A DNA stretch of 64,000 nt. Origin: Alkalibacillus salilacus (GTDB lineage Bacteria; Bacillota; Bacilli; Bacillales; Alkalibacillaceae). The notes beneath the pieces are model-generated. The model did not search any database. It had not been told where the DNA came from and saw only the letters and a program-made list of their open reading frames with translations. The stretch spans positions 1 through 64,000 of the forward strand of contig NZ_JAUSTQ010000003.1 in NCBI RefSeq assembly GCF_030812915.1. The letters are read 5' to 3'. This document shows positions 8,911 to 17,204 of the stretch, piece after piece (position 1 is the stretch's first letter; every line of letters begins with the position of its first letter). Made by a program: the position numbers and the translations under genes.

Positions 8911-9126
8911 TTAAGTGTCAATTTCAATCATGTCGATTCGGTTACAGTCAGCAACTAATAAATCGTCGTCATCTTGAACGAAATAGGCTAAATTTGAATC
9001 GGAATCAAGTGATGCGAAATATTGTGCTGGTTCAGATTCACCGTTTACAAAGACTTCATTAACAGGTGTACCTGGGTTAAGTGTTTCGAGTAATTGACAT
9101 ACAGCAGATTGGCTATTTTGACTCAT
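8911..9126 (-). CDS. small acidic protein, stand-alone copy of the LNPGTP domain (putative spore protein)
   Basis: This 71-residue acidic protein consists of a single domain: TLNPGTPVNEVFVNGES, then NLAYFVQDDDDLLVADCNRID. It aligns over its full length with the C-terminus of the coiled-coil protein at 7927-8802, so the two are paralogues and probably partners. The likely start is the ATG at 9126, with a GGGGGG ribosome site 8 nt upstream. An in-frame GTG at 9135 overlaps that site. A CATAAGATA sequence upstream (minus strand of 9171-9179) fits the -10 box of sigmaE/sigmaK promoters, but no convincing -35 is seen. Function is unknown. Confidence 0.75.
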   Translation of the reverse strand: MSQNSQSAVCQLLETLNPGTPVNEVFVNGESEPAQYFASLDSDSNLAYFVQDDDDLLVADCNRIDMIEIDT

Positions 9127-9285
9127 AGTTAACACCCCCCGTTAAATAGATTTTCCTGATCAGGATACTATATCTTATGGTGGTTCAAGCTAAACTACTT
9201 GTTCTAATAACCAAATTAATAAAAAATGAGTAGTTTATAAGAGGTTTAATAGTCTATAGACGAAATAGATGAAAGGTGATCATAA

Positions 9286-10341
9286 ATGGAACAATATCGG
9301 ATTGACCCGAGTAAAGGATTAGAATTTGGTTTATATACATTAGGCGATCATTTGCCAGATCCTCATACTGGTGAAAGAATTTCTGCTCAAACCCGTTTAA
9401 ATGAAATCATTGAATTATCACAGCTTGCTGAACAAGCAGGATTGGACTTTTTTAGCGTTGGAGAAAGTCATCAAGAATATTTCACAACACAAGCACATTC
9501 TGTCGTACTTAGTGCAATCGCCCAAGCAACTGAAAAAATAAAGATAGCCAGTTCATCGACGATTATTAGTACACTCGATCCTGTACGCGTTTTTGAAGAT
9601 TTTGCAACGGTGGATCTAATATCTGATGGGCGTACTGAAATTGTCGCAGGTCGTGCATCACGCGTTGGTAACTTTGAATTACTTGGCTATCCTTTACGCG
9701 ATTATGAAGAGTTGTATGAAGAGAAATTTGAACTGCTTAATTTAATCAATCAACAAGAAGAAGTCACTTGGCAAGGGAAGCACCGCGCGCCACTTAATCA
9801 GGCGCGTGTGATTCCTCGACCTAAACATGGCTCATTACCGATTTGGCGAGCAGTTGGTGGATCACCATCAAGTGCTGTGAAGGCGGGCTATGCTGGTGTA
9901 CCCATGTTTATGGCTCATTTAGGAGGGCCAGCATCAGTATTTAAGCGAACCGTTGATGCTTATCGCGATGCAGCAAAACAGGCAGGACATAATCCAGATG
10001 AGTTACCCGTTGCAACAGCTGGCTTTTTCTATGCAGCTGAGTCATCTCAAAAAGCATTACAAGACTTATATCCGCATATTAATGAAGGAATGAAGAAAAC
10101 GAACGGTCAAGGCTTTCCGAAGCAAAACTTTGCTCAAGGCGCTGATCCTCACAATGTTATGAATATCGGTAGCCCACAACAAATTATTGAAAAGATTTTA
10201 TATCAACATGAACTATATGGCCATCAGCGTTATATTGCTCAAATGGATTTTGGCGGGATGCCGTTTGATAAACTAAAACGTAATATTGATTTAATCGGCT
10301 CAGAGATTTTACCAGTAATTAGGAAATACACAAAACAGTAG
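9286..10341 (+). CDS. LLM-class flavin-dependent monooxygenase
   Basis: The 351-residue protein is a luciferase-like monooxygenase with LEFGLYTLGDHLPDP at the N-terminus, DFFSVGESHQEYF (about 58-70), the FMN-phosphate region RTEIVAGRASRVGNFELLGY, and LPIWRAVGGSPSS. It is of the two-component type, because an NAD(P)H-dependent FMN reductase starts 15 nt downstream and can supply reduced flavin. The two genes form an operon that ends at a strong terminator. The oxidised substrate is unknown. Confidence 0.88.
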   Translation: MEQYRIDPSKGLEFGLYTLGDHLPDPHTGERISAQTRLNEIIELSQLAEQAGLDFFSVGESHQEYFTTQAHSVVLSAIAQATEKIKIASSSTIISTLDPVRVFEDFATVDLISDGRTEIVAGRASRVGNFELLGYPLRDYEELYEEKFELLNLINQQEEVTWQGKHRAPLNQARVIPRPKHGSLPIWRAVGGSPSSAVKAGYAGVPMFMAHLGGPASVFKRTVDAYRDAAKQAGHNPDELPVATAGFFYAAESSQKALQDLYPHINEGMKKTNGQGFPKQNFAQGADPHNVMNIGSPQQIIEKILYQHELYGHQRYIAQMDFGGMPFDKLKRNIDLIGSEILPVIRKYTKQ

Positions 10342-10356
10342 AGGAGGGGGAAGAGT

Positions 10357-10923
10357 ATGAAAGTTGTTGTTTTGTCAGGCTCTATTGTTGGTTCGAAAAC
10401 ACGAACAGCAATGGATTATACAATGGCATCTTTAGAAAAACAATACCCTGAAATCGAAACCACCTTAATTGATTTAAAAGATTATGACATCCAATTTAGC
10501 GATGGTAGAAATTATTTAGATTATCCTGGTGACACAAACTATGTCACACAAACCATTATGGAAGCTGATGCGATCATCATCGGAACACCAATTTTTCAGG
10601 CATCGATTCCAGCAACATTAAAGAACATTTTCGATTTATTACCAGTTGATGCATTTCGCGATAAAGTTGTTGGCATGTTAGCAACAGCCGGATCAGCTAA
10701 GCATTATTTAATATTAGAACAACAACTTAAATCTATCTTAGGTTATATGAAAGCGCAAATTGTGCAGTCATATGTATTTATTGAAGAGATAGATTTTGAT
10801 CAGAAACAGATTGTAAACGATGACGTATTAGCGCGAATTGATCGCTTAGTTGAAGATACAATTATACTAAGTGAGACGTATCAACAAATTAAGCAAGCGA
10901 AAGAGGATCAATACGATTTTTAA
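10357..10923 (+). CDS. NAD(P)H-dependent FMN reductase
   Basis: The 188-residue flavodoxin-like protein starts with VVVLSGSIVGSKTRTAMDY, the FMN-phosphate loop of the SsuE/FMN_red family. It continues with ADAIIIGTPIFQASIPATLKNIFDLLP, the flavin isoalloxazine-binding segment. It reduces FMN with NAD(P)H and most likely feeds the luciferase-like monooxygenase 15 nt upstream in the same operon. A strong GAGGAGGGGG ribosome site precedes the ATG. Confidence 0.9.
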   Translation: MKVVVLSGSIVGSKTRTAMDYTMASLEKQYPEIETTLIDLKDYDIQFSDGRNYLDYPGDTNYVTQTIMEADAIIIGTPIFQASIPATLKNIFDLLPVDAFRDKVVGMLATAGSAKHYLILEQQLKSILGYMKAQIVQSYVFIEEIDFDQKQIVNDDVLARIDRLVEDTIILSETYQQIKQAKEDQYDF

Positions 10924-10925
10924 CG

Positions 10926-10970
10926 AGAAATCCTGATGTTAAATCAATAATTTAGCATCAGGATTTCTTA
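10926..10970 (+). terminator. terminator of the monooxygenase operon
   Basis: GAAATCCTGATG and CATCAGGATTTC form a stem extended by AAA/TTT next to the loop, followed by a T-rich stretch. Confidence 0.85.
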
Positions 10971-11059
10971 TATTTAACGATGTAGGTTTGGATTCGGACT
11001 AATTAAATTCATTTTTAGGTTTACATAACATTGATTATACCAAGTTAATGATATAGTTT

Positions 11060-11102
11060 AACAGGCGCTTAACACCGTCAAACCGAGTGTTTTACGCCTG
11101 TT
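11060..11102 (-). terminator. stem-loop downstream of the MFS gene, probable weak terminator
   Basis: AACAGGCG (11060-11067) pairs with CGCCTGTT (11095-11102), and inside it TAACAC pairs with GTGTT. There is no good T run. The rest of the gap 10971-11154 holds nothing recognisable. Confidence 0.5.
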
Positions 11103-11154
11103 CATACTAGTTATACAATTATTATACGAAACTTATATAAAAGTTGCACAATTA

Positions 11155-12318
11155 TTATACTTGTTGTTGATCTTCCCTGATTTGCTCATGAGTAACTGTT
11201 TGTTTTGGTCCAATCAATATAGCAATTAATCCAATCATGCCAGAGATTATAAACGTTACGCTATAACTCCATAAACTAATCCACGTCCCTGCTAACGTTG
11301 AACCGAACACTTGGCCTAGCGCTAGTAATAAAAACGGAATCCCAATCCCTAGTGATGCATTGGTTATGAATACTTTAATTCCCCATACAAGTAATACACC
11401 TGAAATAAATATATAAGCAGCACCGAAAATCCCCGCTGAGGCAATCGCCATTACACCGTTCGTCGGGAATAACGCTAAAATAATGGACCCGCTTGCTAAA
11501 ACGACTCCCCCTACCTTATATGCTGTCGGTAAACCTATTGTTTCAATCATTGAACCTGAAAATCCTCCTAGAATTCCAAAAATTCCAATCATCACCCAAA
11601 AAAGTGATAATTGCCAATCAGGATAATTACCCGCTATTTCTATAAATGTACGAGAGAAAGTCCAAAATGCTGCTGTAGATACACCTAGAATAAGTGATGC
11701 AATGATGAGTGGTATAGCACCTTTCACACCTTTGATTGAAAGTTCACCTATTTGGAAGAAAGATGTTCGCTCTGTTTTTGGAATCACACGATAATTCCAA
11801 ATCAGGACTAACAACGTTAAAATAGCATAGATTAGATAAGTTATACGCCAATTTGGTGATAAAACAATCGCACCTAATCCTGATAGTATAATCCCTAGAC
11901 TTGTACCTGAATTAATCCAGGTGTTTGCTTTACCTTGCTCAGCACGATTAATCCATAATGAAATAGCAGCTCCGTATGGTGGTGAGATTAACCCTGTACT
12001 ACTGCCCGCAAGTAATACGCCGAAGCCTAAAACCCAAGCATTCGGAGTCATAGTAATAATCATTAGTCCTACTACGGCTGCGGCACCTGCTAATAGGATC
12101 ATCTTTCTTGGCCCATCTCGTGTAGTTAAAACAGTTGAATAAATAATAGTAAAACAATAAGCTAAATAAAATAATGATGAAATCAACCCTGATGTAAACT
12201 CAGACATATTTAAAGTGCTGTTGATGTCCGGAAGTAATAATCCGAAACTAAAACGAGCTAAGCCATATGTGACAGCAATCATCGTAACTCCTGGTAAAAC
12301 GAGTTGAGAAAATCTCAA
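11155..12318 (-). CDS. MFS transporter (YbfB-like)
   Basis: This is a 387-residue inner-membrane major facilitator superfamily protein with about 12 hydrophobic helices. RFSQLVLPGVTMIAVTYGLARFSFGLLLPDI at the N-terminus is typical of YbfB/CynX-like permeases, and the loop TTRDGPRKMI corresponds to the MFS motif A between helices 2 and 3. The substrate is not predictable. It lies downstream of a divergent-free TetR gene on the same strand, and both are preceded by the same palindromic operator, which suggests co-regulation and an efflux role. Confidence 0.85.
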   Translation of the reverse strand: MRFSQLVLPGVTMIAVTYGLARFSFGLLLPDINSTLNMSEFTSGLISSLFYLAYCFTIIYSTVLTTRDGPRKMILLAGAAAVVGLMIITMTPNAWVLGFGVLLAGSSTGLISPPYGAAISLWINRAEQGKANTWINSGTSLGIILSGLGAIVLSPNWRITYLIYAILTLLVLIWNYRVIPKTERTSFFQIGELSIKGVKGAIPLIIASLILGVSTAAFWTFSRTFIEIAGNYPDWQLSLFWVMIGIFGILGGFSGSMIETIGLPTAYKVGGVVLASGSIILALFPTNGVMAIASAGIFGAAYIFISGVLLVWGIKVFITNASLGIGIPFLLLALGQVFGSTLAGTWISLWSYSVTFIISGMIGLIAILIGPKQTVTHEQIREDQQQV

Positions 12319-12346
12319 TTCAACTCCCTCTCTTTCTTAGTTTAGA

Positions 12347-12362
12347 TAGAACGTCCTTTCTA
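12347..12362. promoter_or_regulatory. candidate TetR operator before the MFS gene
   Basis: TAGAACGTCCTTTCTA is a TAGAA-N6-TTCTA palindrome between the TetR gene and the MFS gene. An equivalent site occurs upstream of the TetR gene at 12962. Confidence 0.6.
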
Positions 12363-12378
12363 TTAATGAGTATAGAAA

Positions 12379-12933
12379 TTATGACGCATGCCCTACTAGA
12401 ATGCGTGCCATTGCAACAGAATGCTCAGTTGCTTGTTCAGCTCCAATTAATGTTGTCATAGAGGTTGTCCCTTCTAATAATAGAGTCATCTGATGTGCTA
12501 GGTCATGATCTTGATCCTTCCCTTTTGCTTGGGCAAGTTTCTTGAAATACTGCAATAGTTTTGCTTTATGGCCCCTCGCGATGGCTTCGATTTCGTTATC
12601 TTCACCAGAATAATCTTCAATTGCTCTAAGGAACATATCGCCTTGATAAGACTCTTCTTTCAGCCATTTTCCGTGCGCTTCTACCGCAAGAATAAATGGT
12701 GAATCAGCATCCGACTCAATATATGAATCAAGATACGTCCAATACCTGCTTTCGCGTTGTCTTAATACTTCTTCAACGAGATTATCTTTAGAATTAAAAT
12801 GATTATACAACGTCATCGTTGCCACATTTGCTTCTTGAATAATTTGTTTTAAGCCAACACCACGAAACCCATATTGATAAAATAAATCTTCAGCTACACG
12901 GAGTAATTGTTCTCGTTTAACAGAATAGCTCAT
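12379..12933 (-). CDS. TetR/AcrR-family transcriptional regulator
   Basis: The 184-residue repressor has an N-terminal helix-turn-helix (about residues 9-50: LFYQYGFRGVGLKQIIQEANVATMTLYNHFNSKDNL), characteristic of TetR proteins, and a ligand-binding helical C-terminal domain. It probably represses itself and the MFS gene 60 nt downstream, because a TAGAA-N6-TTCTA palindrome precedes each of them. GAAGGTGG precedes the ATG. Its inducer is unknown. Confidence 0.9.
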   Translation of the reverse strand: MSYSVKREQLLRVAEDLFYQYGFRGVGLKQIIQEANVATMTLYNHFNSKDNLVEEVLRQRESRYWTYLDSYIESDADSPFILAVEAHGKWLKEESYQGDMFLRAIEDYSGEDNEIEAIARGHKAKLLQYFKKLAQAKGKDQDHDLAHQMTLLLEGTTSMTTLIGAEQATEHSVAMARILVGHAS

Positions 12934-12961
12934 TAAAATGCCACCTTCATTATATATTAGA

Positions 12962-12977
12962 TAGAACGGTCATTCTA
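12962..12977. promoter_or_regulatory. candidate TetR operator before the TetR gene
   Basis: TAGAACGGTCATTCTA is a palindrome with the same half-sites and spacing as the site at 12347-12362. Confidence 0.6.
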
Positions 12978-13040
12978 CCCTTACTCTAGCAACCTATCTA
13001 AATTGGTGTCAATTCCAAAGACTTATGCAGAAAAATTCAA

Positions 13041-13055
13041 ATGTAACCGCTTTTA
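13041..13055 (+). promoter_or_regulatory. candidate CcpA cre site
   Basis: ATGTAACCGCTTTTA matches the cre consensus WTGNAANCGNWNNCW at all but one position. It lies just upstream of the acyl-CoA synthetase promoter, which is consistent with carbon catabolite control as known for Bacillus acsA. Confidence 0.45.
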
Positions 13056-13064
13056 TTCATAACC

Positions 13065-13093
13065 TTCTCACAATTCATAATCTAAGTTATAAT
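13065..13093 (+). promoter_or_regulatory. candidate sigmaA promoter of the acyl-CoA synthetase gene
   Basis: TTCTCA and TATAAT are separated by 17 bases, with the -10 box 45 bases before the ATG. Confidence 0.5.
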
Positions 13094-13138
13094 AAGTGTC
13101 AGATTAATAACTTAACAGAAACGGAGTGAATAGTTGTT

Positions 13139-15085
13139 ATGACAAGAGCAGTATGGCATCCAAGTGAAAGCGATTTAACGAATACCCGTCTTTATCAGAT
13201 GATGAATTGTCTTGGTTTCGAAGATTATGATCGATTTCATCAATACTCTGTTCAAGATATTGCGACTTTTTGGCACGAAGCAGAACAAGAACTTGGAATT
13301 AATTGGTTTGAACCATATGACCAGGCATTAGATTTAACAAATGGTGTGATGTATCCTGAGTGGTATGTTAATGGAAAAATGAATGTTGCCTATAATGCAG
13401 TGGAAAAATGGGCACATAATCCAGATTATCAAAAACAACATGCTTTGATTTGGGAGAGTGATGCTGGAGATACACGCAAATTCACGTTTAAAGAGTTAGA
13501 TGAAGAAGTGAATCGTGTGGCTAATGGTTTACTAGATCAAGGTGCACAAAAAGGTGATATTTTTACGATTTATATGCCAATGATCCCTGAAACGACGATT
13601 GCTATGCTCGCCATCTCCAAAATTGGCGCGATCTTCTCACCCGCCTTTTCTGGTTATAAAGCAGAAGCTGTCGCCACACGAATTAATGCTGCTGAAGCCA
13701 AATATTTAATAACAGTCGATGGCTTTCATCGTGGTGGTAAAACCGTTAATTTAAAAGATGATGCTTCGGAGGCTGTTCAAGCAACTTCATCCATAGAAAA
13801 AGTCTTTGTTGTTGAACATGCACAAAATGATGTGAGTTGGAATAATGAAGTTGATATTCGTTGGCAAGATGTTCGTTCTTCCAATGATTCATTTAAATCA
13901 GTCCATACGAACGGCAATGACCCTTATATGATTATTTATACGTCTGGTACCACTGGTAAACCGAAAGGTGCGCTACATACGCATAATGGTTTTCCGATCA
14001 AATCAGCGTTTGATGCCGGAATTGCGATGGATGTCTCAGCTGGTGACACGCTTTTCTGGTTTACTGATATGGGTTGGATGATGGGCCCATTCTTGGTTTA
14101 CGGCGGTTTATTAAACGGTGCTACGATTTTAATGTTCGAAGGGACTCCTACCTACCCTGAACCTGATCGGATCTGGGATATTGTCGAACGACATAATGTC
14201 ACCCATCTTGGTATTGCACCAACACTGATTCGAACACTCATGACGTTAGACGAATCTTATGTAACGAAACATGACCTATCTTCACTTAAATTAATTGGTT
14301 CAACAGGTGAGCCATGGAATGAAGAACCATGGATGTGGCTATTCGATAAAGTATGCGGAGGTCGAATTCCGATTTTTAATTATTCGGGTGGTACGGAAAT
14401 TTCAGGCGGTATTTTTGGAAATGTACTGGTAAAACCGATAGCACCAGTTGGGTTCAATGCTGCCTTGCCAGGTATGGATGTTGACGTTTATGATCAAGAT
14501 GGTGAGCGTGTCGAAAACGAGGTTGGTGAACTTGTCATTAAGCAGCCTTGGGTTGGTATGACAAATGGTTTTTACAAAGAAAATGAGCGCTATGAAAACA
14601 CATACTGGAATCGATTTAAAGATACGTGGGTTCATGGTGACTGGGTGATTCATGATGACGAAGGATTTTATACCATCACTGGACGCTCAGACGATACGTT
14701 AAATGTGGCAGGGAAACGATTAGGTCCTGCAGAATTAGAATCGATATTTGTTGAACATGATGACGTCGTAGAAGCTGGCGTGATCGGTATCCCAGATGAT
14801 GTTAAAGGTGAGAAACCAATTGCCTTTGTTGTACCTAAAGGCGAAGATTATGATGAAGGAAAGTTAAAAGATGAGCTAATCAATCATGCGATTGACCGTT
14901 TAGGTAAAGCAATTGCACCAAGAACATGTCATATAGTCGATGATCTACCAAAAACTCGAAATGCAAAAGTGATGCGCCGTGCGATTAAATCAGCTTATTT
15001 AAATAAAGACGCTGGTGACTTATCGGCATTAGAAAACCCTCATGTCGTCGATCAAATTCGCGAAATAGGTAAGCAAAAAACTTAA
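13139..15085 (+). CDS. AMP-forming acyl-CoA synthetase (acetyl/propionyl-CoA synthetase-like)
   Basis: The 648-residue enzyme activates a short carboxylic acid to its CoA thioester via an acyl-adenylate. It has the length and layout of the acetyl-CoA synthetase branch. The P-loop YTSGTTGKPKGALHTH lies near residue 269, GSTGEPWNEEPW follows, then WVHGDW and the hinge TGRSDDTLNVAGKRLGPAELE. The C-terminal adenylation lysine lies in KTRNAKVMRR near 611. It is monocistronic, with its own promoter, a possible cre site and a terminator. The exact acid is uncertain: acetate, propionate and acetoacetate are all possible. Confidence 0.85.
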   Translation: MTRAVWHPSESDLTNTRLYQMMNCLGFEDYDRFHQYSVQDIATFWHEAEQELGINWFEPYDQALDLTNGVMYPEWYVNGKMNVAYNAVEKWAHNPDYQKQHALIWESDAGDTRKFTFKELDEEVNRVANGLLDQGAQKGDIFTIYMPMIPETTIAMLAISKIGAIFSPAFSGYKAEAVATRINAAEAKYLITVDGFHRGGKTVNLKDDASEAVQATSSIEKVFVVEHAQNDVSWNNEVDIRWQDVRSSNDSFKSVHTNGNDPYMIIYTSGTTGKPKGALHTHNGFPIKSAFDAGIAMDVSAGDTLFWFTDMGWMMGPFLVYGGLLNGATILMFEGTPTYPEPDRIWDIVERHNVTHLGIAPTLIRTLMTLDESYVTKHDLSSLKLIGSTGEPWNEEPWMWLFDKVCGGRIPIFNYSGGTEISGGIFGNVLVKPIAPVGFNAALPGMDVDVYDQDGERVENEVGELVIKQPWVGMTNGFYKENERYENTYWNRFKDTWVHGDWVIHDDEGFYTITGRSDDTLNVAGKRLGPAELESIFVEHDDVVEAGVIGIPDDVKGEKPIAFVVPKGEDYDEGKLKDELINHAIDRLGKAIAPRTCHIVDDLPKTRNAKVMRRAIKSAYLNKDAGDLSALENPHVVDQIREIGKQKT

Positions 15086-15094
15086 TCACCAAAC

Positions 15095-15126
15095 AAAACC
15101 GCTCAGACTATAATCTGAGCGGTTTT
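15095..15126 (+). terminator. terminator of the acyl-CoA synthetase gene
   Basis: AAAACCGCTCAGA pairs perfectly with TCTGAGCGGTTTT. Confidence 0.9.
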
Positions 15127-15144
15127 AATAATTGGTATTATCAT

Positions 15145-15399
15145 TTAGTTTTCACTAATTCCGTAAGCAAATATTAATAAAATAACAAAATACAAAACGA
15201 AGCCATTAAGAACAGAACCTATTATAATATACCATATCCTCTTCGAAGCAATTGCTAGAATGATACCAATGATCGATAGTCCTGTAAATACACTAATTCC
15301 TAACTGAATATTCACGTTTGGTCCTCTGGTGAGTAAAAAAAAGACAATACTGATAATTACCATGGTGATCGATAAAACTCCAAACACGTGTTTTCTCAC
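15145..15399 (-). CDS. small membrane protein of unknown function
   Basis: An 84-residue protein with three predicted transmembrane segments (FGVLSITMVIISIVFFLL, LGISVFTGLSIIGIILAI, and IIIGSVLNGFVLYFVILLIF). I do not recognise the family. I chose the GTG at 15399 because GGGAGGAG ends a few bases before it. The longer frame starting at the ATG 15429 would contain that ribosome site inside its coding region. It stands alone between two unrelated genes. Confidence 0.65.
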   Translation of the reverse strand: MRKHVFGVLSITMVIISIVFFLLTRGPNVNIQLGISVFTGLSIIGIILAIASKRIWYIIIGSVLNGFVLYFVILLIFAYGISEN

Positions 15400-15466
15400 C
15401 AAGCTCCTCCCTTCTATTATAAAATTCATACAAACCCAGATTATAGTTTACATAATATCGTTATAG

Positions 15467-17113
15467 TTAACTATTGCCGATTGTTTTTCCGACGATGCGT
15501 CCTGTAAATAAACATCCTCCTAAGAATGTGCCTTCTAAAGCTCGATAACCATGTATACCTCCGCCACCGAAGCCTGATGCTTCACCAGCTGCATAAAGTC
15601 CTGTGATTGGTTTTCGTTGTTGGTTTAACACCTGTCCAGACAAATTGGTTTGTAAGCCTCCAAGTGTCTTTCGACTTAAAATATTCAACCGAACCGCAAT
15701 TAACGGGCCATGTTTAGAGTCTAGGAGTTTATGTGGTTTGGCCGTACGAATGAGTTTATCCCCTTTGTAAAACCGCGATCCACGTAAAGCTGTAATTTGT
15801 AAGTCTTTCGTAAATTGATTATCCATTTCACGATCTCGTGCTTCTATTTGTGATAAGATATGCTGTTCGTCTAGCAAATTTTCGCCACTCAGTTGATTCA
15901 TTTCAGTTACTAATTCTGTTAGATTATCAGCGACAACAAAGTCCTCACCTTGTTCTTTAAAAGCTTCCACTGGTCCTGGAGCTCCGGGTAAAGCACGCTT
16001 TAACACTTTCTTAATACTCTTTCCGGTTAAATCAGGATTTTGTTCAGAACCGGACAATGCAAATTCCTTTTCGATAATGCTCTGTGTCAAAATAAACCAG
16101 GAGTAATCATATCCCGTTTTCATAATGCTCTCTAATGTTCCGAGAGTATCAAAGCCTGGAAAATTAGGAGACGGTAAACGATTACCTTCAGCATCAAGCC
16201 ATAAAGATGACGGTCCTGGTAATATCCGAATTCCGTGATCGGACCATACAGGATTATAATTTTTAATTCCTTCTGTGTAATGCCACATACGATCTTTATT
16301 AACGACGTTAGCACCACTTTCTTCTGCTTTTTGAATCATCTTGCCATCGACATGATCTGGGACACCTGAAATCATCTGTTTCGGAGGTGGCCCTAGACGT
16401 TCAGGCCAATTTTCTCTTATTAGTTTAAAATTAGCTCCGATTCCTCCTGTTGCAATCACGACATGGTCAGCCTTATAGTGAAATGAATCTTTTACTTCTC
16501 GACTGCTTTTTTCACCGCGCTCGCTTTCGTCATCGACTAACACAGATCCTTCTACACCTACAACAGCATTATTTTCTTTAAGTAGTGAATTAACTTGATG
16601 ACGCGGTAGATAAGTCACTAAGCCGCCGTCAATGTATTTTGATACAAGCTTTTTAAAAGGATCTAGTATCCCAGGGCCTGTTCCCCATACAATATGAAAT
16701 CGAGGAACTGAATTGCCGTGGCCATCAGCTAAATATCCTCCACGTTCAGCCCAGCCAATGACAGGGAAGAAACTAATGCCTAAATTCTTGAGCCATTGTC
16801 GTTTCTCATTTGCTGCAAAGTCCAAATAAGCTTCAGCCCATTGTTTTCCCCAATCATCATGTTCACCTTGATCAAATGCCGCCGAGCCAAACCAATCTTG
16901 TCTAGCTAAATCATATGAATCTCGAATCCCCATTCTACGTTGTTCTGGACTATCAATTAAAAATAAACCTCCAAATGACCACCAGGCTTGGCCTCCAAAC
17001 GATGATTCTGGTTCTTGATCAAGTAATAAAACATGTTTACCATAAGCAGCAATTCCTGAAGTTGCAACAAGGCCGGATAAACCAGCACCGATTACAATCG
17101 CATCGTACTTCAT
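15467..17113 (-). CDS. FAD-binding dehydrogenase (ketosteroid-dehydrogenase/fumarate-reductase-like)
   Basis: The 548-residue flavoprotein has an N-terminal Rossmann dinucleotide motif, VIGAGLSGLVA (about 7-17). VIATGGIGANF lies mid-protein, and the C-terminal FAD segment GLYAAGEASGFGGGGIHGYRALEGTFLGG closes the family fold of FAD-dependent fumarate reductase and 3-ketosteroid-1-dehydrogenase homologues. The substrate is not predictable. There is no heme or signal sequence, so it should be a soluble cytoplasmic oxidoreductase. It lies just downstream of the leucine catabolic operon but is separated from it by a terminator. Confidence 0.85.
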   Translation of the reverse strand: MKYDAIVIGAGLSGLVATSGIAAYGKHVLLLDQEPESSFGGQAWWSFGGLFLIDSPEQRRMGIRDSYDLARQDWFGSAAFDQGEHDDWGKQWAEAYLDFAANEKRQWLKNLGISFFPVIGWAERGGYLADGHGNSVPRFHIVWGTGPGILDPFKKLVSKYIDGGLVTYLPRHQVNSLLKENNAVVGVEGSVLVDDESERGEKSSREVKDSFHYKADHVVIATGGIGANFKLIRENWPERLGPPPKQMISGVPDHVDGKMIQKAEESGANVVNKDRMWHYTEGIKNYNPVWSDHGIRILPGPSSLWLDAEGNRLPSPNFPGFDTLGTLESIMKTGYDYSWFILTQSIIEKEFALSGSEQNPDLTGKSIKKVLKRALPGAPGPVEAFKEQGEDFVVADNLTELVTEMNQLSGENLLDEQHILSQIEARDREMDNQFTKDLQITALRGSRFYKGDKLIRTAKPHKLLDSKHGPLIAVRLNILSRKTLGGLQTNLSGQVLNQQRKPITGLYAAGEASGFGGGGIHGYRALEGTFLGGCLFTGRIVGKTIGNS

Positions 17114-17149
17114 TTAATCACACCCTCATAAGTTTGATCATCTAATCAA

Positions 17150-17196
17150 TAAAAAACAGCATAGCTAAACCTATATTAGGTCTATGCCATGCTGCT
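17150..17196 (-). terminator. terminator of the leucine catabolic operon
   Basis: On the minus strand GCAGCATGGCATAGACCTA pairs imperfectly with TAGGTTTAGCTATGCTG, followed by a TTTTTT run. Confidence 0.85.
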
Positions 17197-17204
17197 TAAA
17201 ATCA

